The position numbers and the translations under genes were made by a program. The notes under the pieces were generated by a model, which was not told where the DNA came from, searched no databases, and saw only the letters and a program-made list of their open reading frames with translations. This document shows positions 61,201 through 64,000 of a stretch of 64,000 nucleotides of DNA, piece after piece. This DNA comes from Prorocentrum cordatum. Its lineage: Eukaryota > Sar > Dinophyceae > Prorocentrales > Prorocentraceae. Every line of letters begins with the position of its first letter. Position 1 is the stretch's first letter. The DNA is taken from assembly GCA_963575745.1 (NCBI GenBank), contig CAUYUJ010007224.1, positions 1,160,234 through 1,224,233 on the forward strand. The letters are read 5' to 3'.

Positions 61201-61628
61201 GCGCTGCCGGGACCACCGCGTCTTCATCTGCGAATTCTACCGCATTCTCGGCCGCAGTCGGCAAACCATACTGGCTCCTAAAATTTGCCCCACCGCCTCT
61301 GTCTGCCCTTCCCTTGCCCCCGCCCCCGCCCGCCCTTCTTCGCCCCTTCCCCGGTCCGATTCCCATCGCAGTGGCGACATGCAACGTTCGGGGCCTCACC
61401 GAGACGAAGATCGAACATATTATTTTGGATGTGGAGACATACGGCATTGACATTTTAGCTGCACGAGAGACCCGCCAACCAAAAGCAGACATTTACGATG
61501 TGAGTGGGCGCAAAATTATTATGTCAGGCGAAGATACACAAGGGCAAAGTTGGACAGGGGTTGGGTTTATCATTGCACCTGCATGTCGAAGCAACATCAA
61601 ATCCTACATACAAGGTTTGCCAGAGTGA

Positions 61629-62229
61629 CCCTACCGAGGAGTTGGAACCCCGAGGGGAACAATATTAGTAGTAACAATAAACGCCGTCTTCCTCCTTCTC
61701 CTCATCGTCGCAGTTGTAGCAGTAGCGGTCGTAGTAGTAGTATTAAAAGTACAGCTTAATACCTACATCTACATCTAGACCTACATCCACATCTACACCT
61801 ACAGCTACCTACATCTACATGCACACATGCATCTGCATCTACATGCTATGCTATGCGGCGTTATGCTATGATATGCTATGCTGCGCTGCGCTATGCCATG
61901 CTATGCTATGCTATACTGCGCTATGCTATGCTGCGCTATGATATGCTATGCTATGCTCTGCTAATGCTGCGCTGCGCTAAGCTGGGCTGAGCTGAGCTAA
62001 GCTAGGCTAAGCCAAGCTAGGCTAAGCTAGTCTAGGCTAGGCTAGGCTTATCTAAGCTAAGCTAAGTTAAAATAGGCTAAGCTAAGATGAGATAAACAAC
62101 GCTAAACTAAGGGGGCGTACCTGGGGGAACCGCGGGGCGGATGCTGGGGGAACCGCCTGGGGCGCTTTCCACTGCCGGGCCCTTTAAGCCCAGAGAGTAA
62201 GAACCCTTCTAGGCAAAGCCTAGGTAGGG
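61629..62229 (-). mobile_element. Short inverted-end element, copy 3 (minus strand)
   Basis: A 601-bp copy in reverse orientation. Read on the minus strand it begins CCCTACCTAGGCTTTGCCTA at 62229, then AGAAGGGTTCTTACTCTC, GGCTTAAAGGG and two GGTTCCCCCAG blocks. It ends with TACTAATATTGTTCC, GGTTCCAACTCC and CGGTAGGG at 61629. The core differs from copies 1 and 2: plus-strand CTAAGCTAGG, GCTATGCTAT and CTACATC satellites. It lies inside the LINE endonuclease domain, which shows it moved as a unit. Confidence 0.8.
61760..62110 (+). repeat. CTACATC, CTATG and CTAAG satellite core of copy 3
   Basis: Three consecutive short-unit satellites: (CTACATC/CTACACC)n at 61762-61840, (GCTATGCTAT/GCTGCGCTAT)n at 61841-61970 and (GCTAAGCTAG)n at 61975-62110. 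Confidence 0.88.
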
Positions 62230-62650
62230 CATTTCTGATAGACTCGCTTGGCTGAGGATGAAAACAAACATGGGAACGATGACGATCATTACAGGGTACG
62301 CCCCTCGCAACCTCAAGCCGCTCCCCGAAAGGCGACATTCCTATGCGATGTTGGACTCCACGTGCCGGTCCTGCAACTCCATCGTTGGTAAGCTGATCAT
62401 TGGCGACTTCAGCGCAAGAATGGGAAGGCGCAGCCAGGGGAAGATGCTATCTTAGGTGATCTTAGATGGGGACGGCGAACACAACGCGAAGTTGAACAGC
62501 TTAATCGGGAGTTGATGATTGAATTTGCACCGGCATGGATCTACAGATTGCGAACGCGTTCTACCATCAGGCATTGCAAGATAAAACTACTTTCATGGAA
62601 GCGGGTGCTTTACCATTCGGGGATATTTCTGAAGATGAATAAGACATGCT

Positions 62651-62830
62651 GGTCTTGATCCTTTGCGAAGCTTCGGTGCGATAACAAATAGCGCCATTGC
62701 GGAACAAGCAAGCAAGAAGTCATACACCCGGAGGTGCGTAGGACACAACTGTGGAACATGTGGAAAGCGATCGTCAGCAAAATGCAGATCATGCTGCGCT
62801 ACATCTGTAAATCTGACGTGCGCGCGACAT
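62651..62830. other. LINE linker and inversion junction
   Basis: The plus strand still shows linker-like sequence (VRRTQLWNMWKAIVSKMQIM near 62725-62790). By ~62900 the minus-strand LINE RT is recognisable instead. The join of the two opposite LINE halves must lie around 62800-62930. Confidence 0.45.
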
Positions 62831-64000
62831 GCCGCCAAGAGGCCTCATTCGTCAGAAGTGGGATTACATTAGCCAAGCTTTTCGCTGCCGCACTCGCCAT
62901 GCGCAGCACCTGGGTTGTCCAGTCTGCGCGCGGCCCGCCTACTTTCCTGACGTGCTGCCTCTCCCAGCGGGGGGGGGCTGCTGCCTTGCCGCGGCGTCCG
63001 TCAGAAGGGCCTGCCCTGTCTCGCGAAGAACTGTAGCGTTGCTCCCTCTTGAGATGAGGGCAGGCGCTATCCCCCAGATTGAGCGGAAGCACTGGCAATG
63101 GAAACCATCCAACCGCCTACGCCCAGCAGCGCTGAACCACAGAGAAGACAAACCATATGTCAACTTGCTGAGAACCGCAGCCGTATATATCGCAACTTTT
63201 CTGTCCCGGCTCAAATTTGAATGTCTCCATATCTTTGAACATTTATCGGAATCGGCCCGCGCCGCGCCCAGCCGGCGAGAGAGCTCCTTGTTTGCATCTC
63301 CCGCGTCAGAGATAAGAGCGCCCAAATAGATCATATCTGGCTGCGCTGGCATGGCGCCCCCGTGCACGTTTCGGACTTTGCCAGCGCGCCGGACCTTCCA
63401 GAGTTGGAACTTGTCGGGGTGCAGCTCCATGCCATATGATCTCCCAGCTTGTTGGATTACTTGTAATAGAGCTTCCACTGCCCGCGTTGTTCTTCCCAAG
63501 ATCAATGTGTCATCAGCGCGCAGCAAGACGGAAAAATACCCTCGTTCCCAGGGGTCCCAGTCGGAACCGGTAAGCTGCGAAACCGCTTGCTCGATGATAA
63601 CTGTCATCGTCATTGCGAACGAGAGCGGTGACAGCGGGCTGCGATGTCCCTGACGCCTGCTGCCTCGAAGAAGACGTCGCAACGCAGCCCCGCACCTCAA
63701 AGCACCGGTCCGTATAAATAGAACGCACGACGTCCAAGACATGCTCTGGCAGGCCGAAGCTACGTAATCCGCAAATCATGGCAGAAGGATCGATTGAACC
63801 GAACGCCTTTTTCCAATCAAGGGCCAGCGCATGCGAGTTTCCGACGGATCCCCCCAACTCCAGGTCAATTCGTCTACGTAATGTAATGCACAAGTGGCCT
63901 CTTGGGTCCCATGCTTGGATCAGAACCCAACTTGAGATTCTGTTAGCCTTGCCTCTGCGCCGCCGTCCACCAGGCGCCGGTGCGGCAGCGACGCAAAGAC
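62831..64000 (-). pseudogene. LINE reverse transcriptase, minus strand, cut by the window end
   Basis: Read from 64000 leftwards: RLTESQVGF and SKHGTQEA near 63930, separated by a stop. Frame 63893-63513 then holds the first catalytic Asp in HALALDWKKAFGSIDPSAM. A shift near 63620 leads to frame 63742-62939 with FAMTMTVIIEQAV, the DD box LLRADDTLILGR (Arg where Tyr is usual), YGMELHPDKFQLWKV, IYLGALISDAG and the thumb RKVAIYTAAVLSKLTYGLSS, ending RSIWGIAPALISRGSNATVL. This is a non-LTR RT of the subgroup that ends without RNase H. At least one stop and one frameshift make it inactive. The upstream part lies outside the window. Confidence 0.85.

Larger units (their letters stand above)
61350..62650 (+). 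pseudogene. LINE endonuclease domain split by a short mobile element
   Basis: The left half (61370-61628) reads PIAVATCNVRGLTETKIEHI, DILAARETRQPKADIYDVSG and WTGVGFIIAPACRSNI: the TxNVRGL and QETR-like steps of the endonuclease/exonuclease/phosphatase fold. The right half (62230-62600) reads TMTIITGYAPRNLKPLPERR and GKLIIGDFSARMGRR (the GDFxAR step), then after a shift DLQIANAFYHQALQDKTTFM. Between them sits the inverted-end element 61629-62229. Joined by eye, the two halves give the standard domain order with little missing at the junction. Confidence 0.78.

Overview
The window looks like nuclear DNA of a large, repeat-swollen protist genome, most likely a dinoflagellate. That is inferred from the retroelement families: LINEs with an endonuclease, a reverse transcriptase (RT), an RNase H and a C-terminal cysteine cluster; Ty1/copia elements with an unusual domain just before the integrase; and DIRS-type tyrosine-recombinase elements. 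Dense GGA/TCC microsatellites, high GC in most of the window and the absence of any recognisable intact host gene fit the same picture. There are no bacterial features. I cannot name a species. Two 100-N assembly gaps lie at 7622-7721 and 59438-59537, both beside microsatellites.

Layout. 1-5273: a 5'-truncated LINE (endonuclease remnant, RT, RNase H, cysteine-bearing tail) ending in a (TAA)n tail. 5274-9770: microsatellites, a 52-bp satellite in two arrays, and a broken LINE RNase H at 7822-8280. 9770-12165 and 12180-16946: two decayed LINEs in tandem. 16937-17532, 25065-25330 and 61629-62229 (minus strand): three copies of one short element with conserved inverted ends and a completely different satellite core in each copy. 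17540-26270: microsatellites, a broken gene fragment of unknown family and unassigned DNA. 26280-28570: two inverted arrays of the same 42-bp satellite around an ~88-bp satellite. 29239-32085: front part of a DIRS-like element (terminal repeat, gag start, RT and RNase H). 33836-44002: a full-length Ty1/copia element on the minus strand with identical 147-bp LTRs, inserted in an 18-bp satellite. 44925-46295: a broken gag-like gene. 47094-56372: a second full-length Ty1/copia element on the plus strand with 97-98% identical LTRs and a perfect CCAGG target duplication. 56894-59064: a tyrosine recombinase gene followed by split direct repeats, the back part of a DIRS-like element whose terminal repeat matches the one at 29239. 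60205-64000: a LINE 5' half (ORF1-like region and endonuclease) on the plus strand, split by the third copy of the short element, and a LINE RT on the minus strand running off the window end.

The coding sequences are retroelement machinery rather than a host pathway. The two copia elements carry gag, protease, integrase, RT and RNase H, with LTRs, candidate primer-binding sites and (for the second) a polypurine tract. Both also carry extra membrane-segment coding regions outside the standard copia plan: a 547-codon ORF between protease and integrase in the first, and a C-terminal extension after RNase H in the second. Almost every reading frame has a few stops or frameshifts, so most copies are probably unable to move on their own, but the minus-strand copia inserted very recently.
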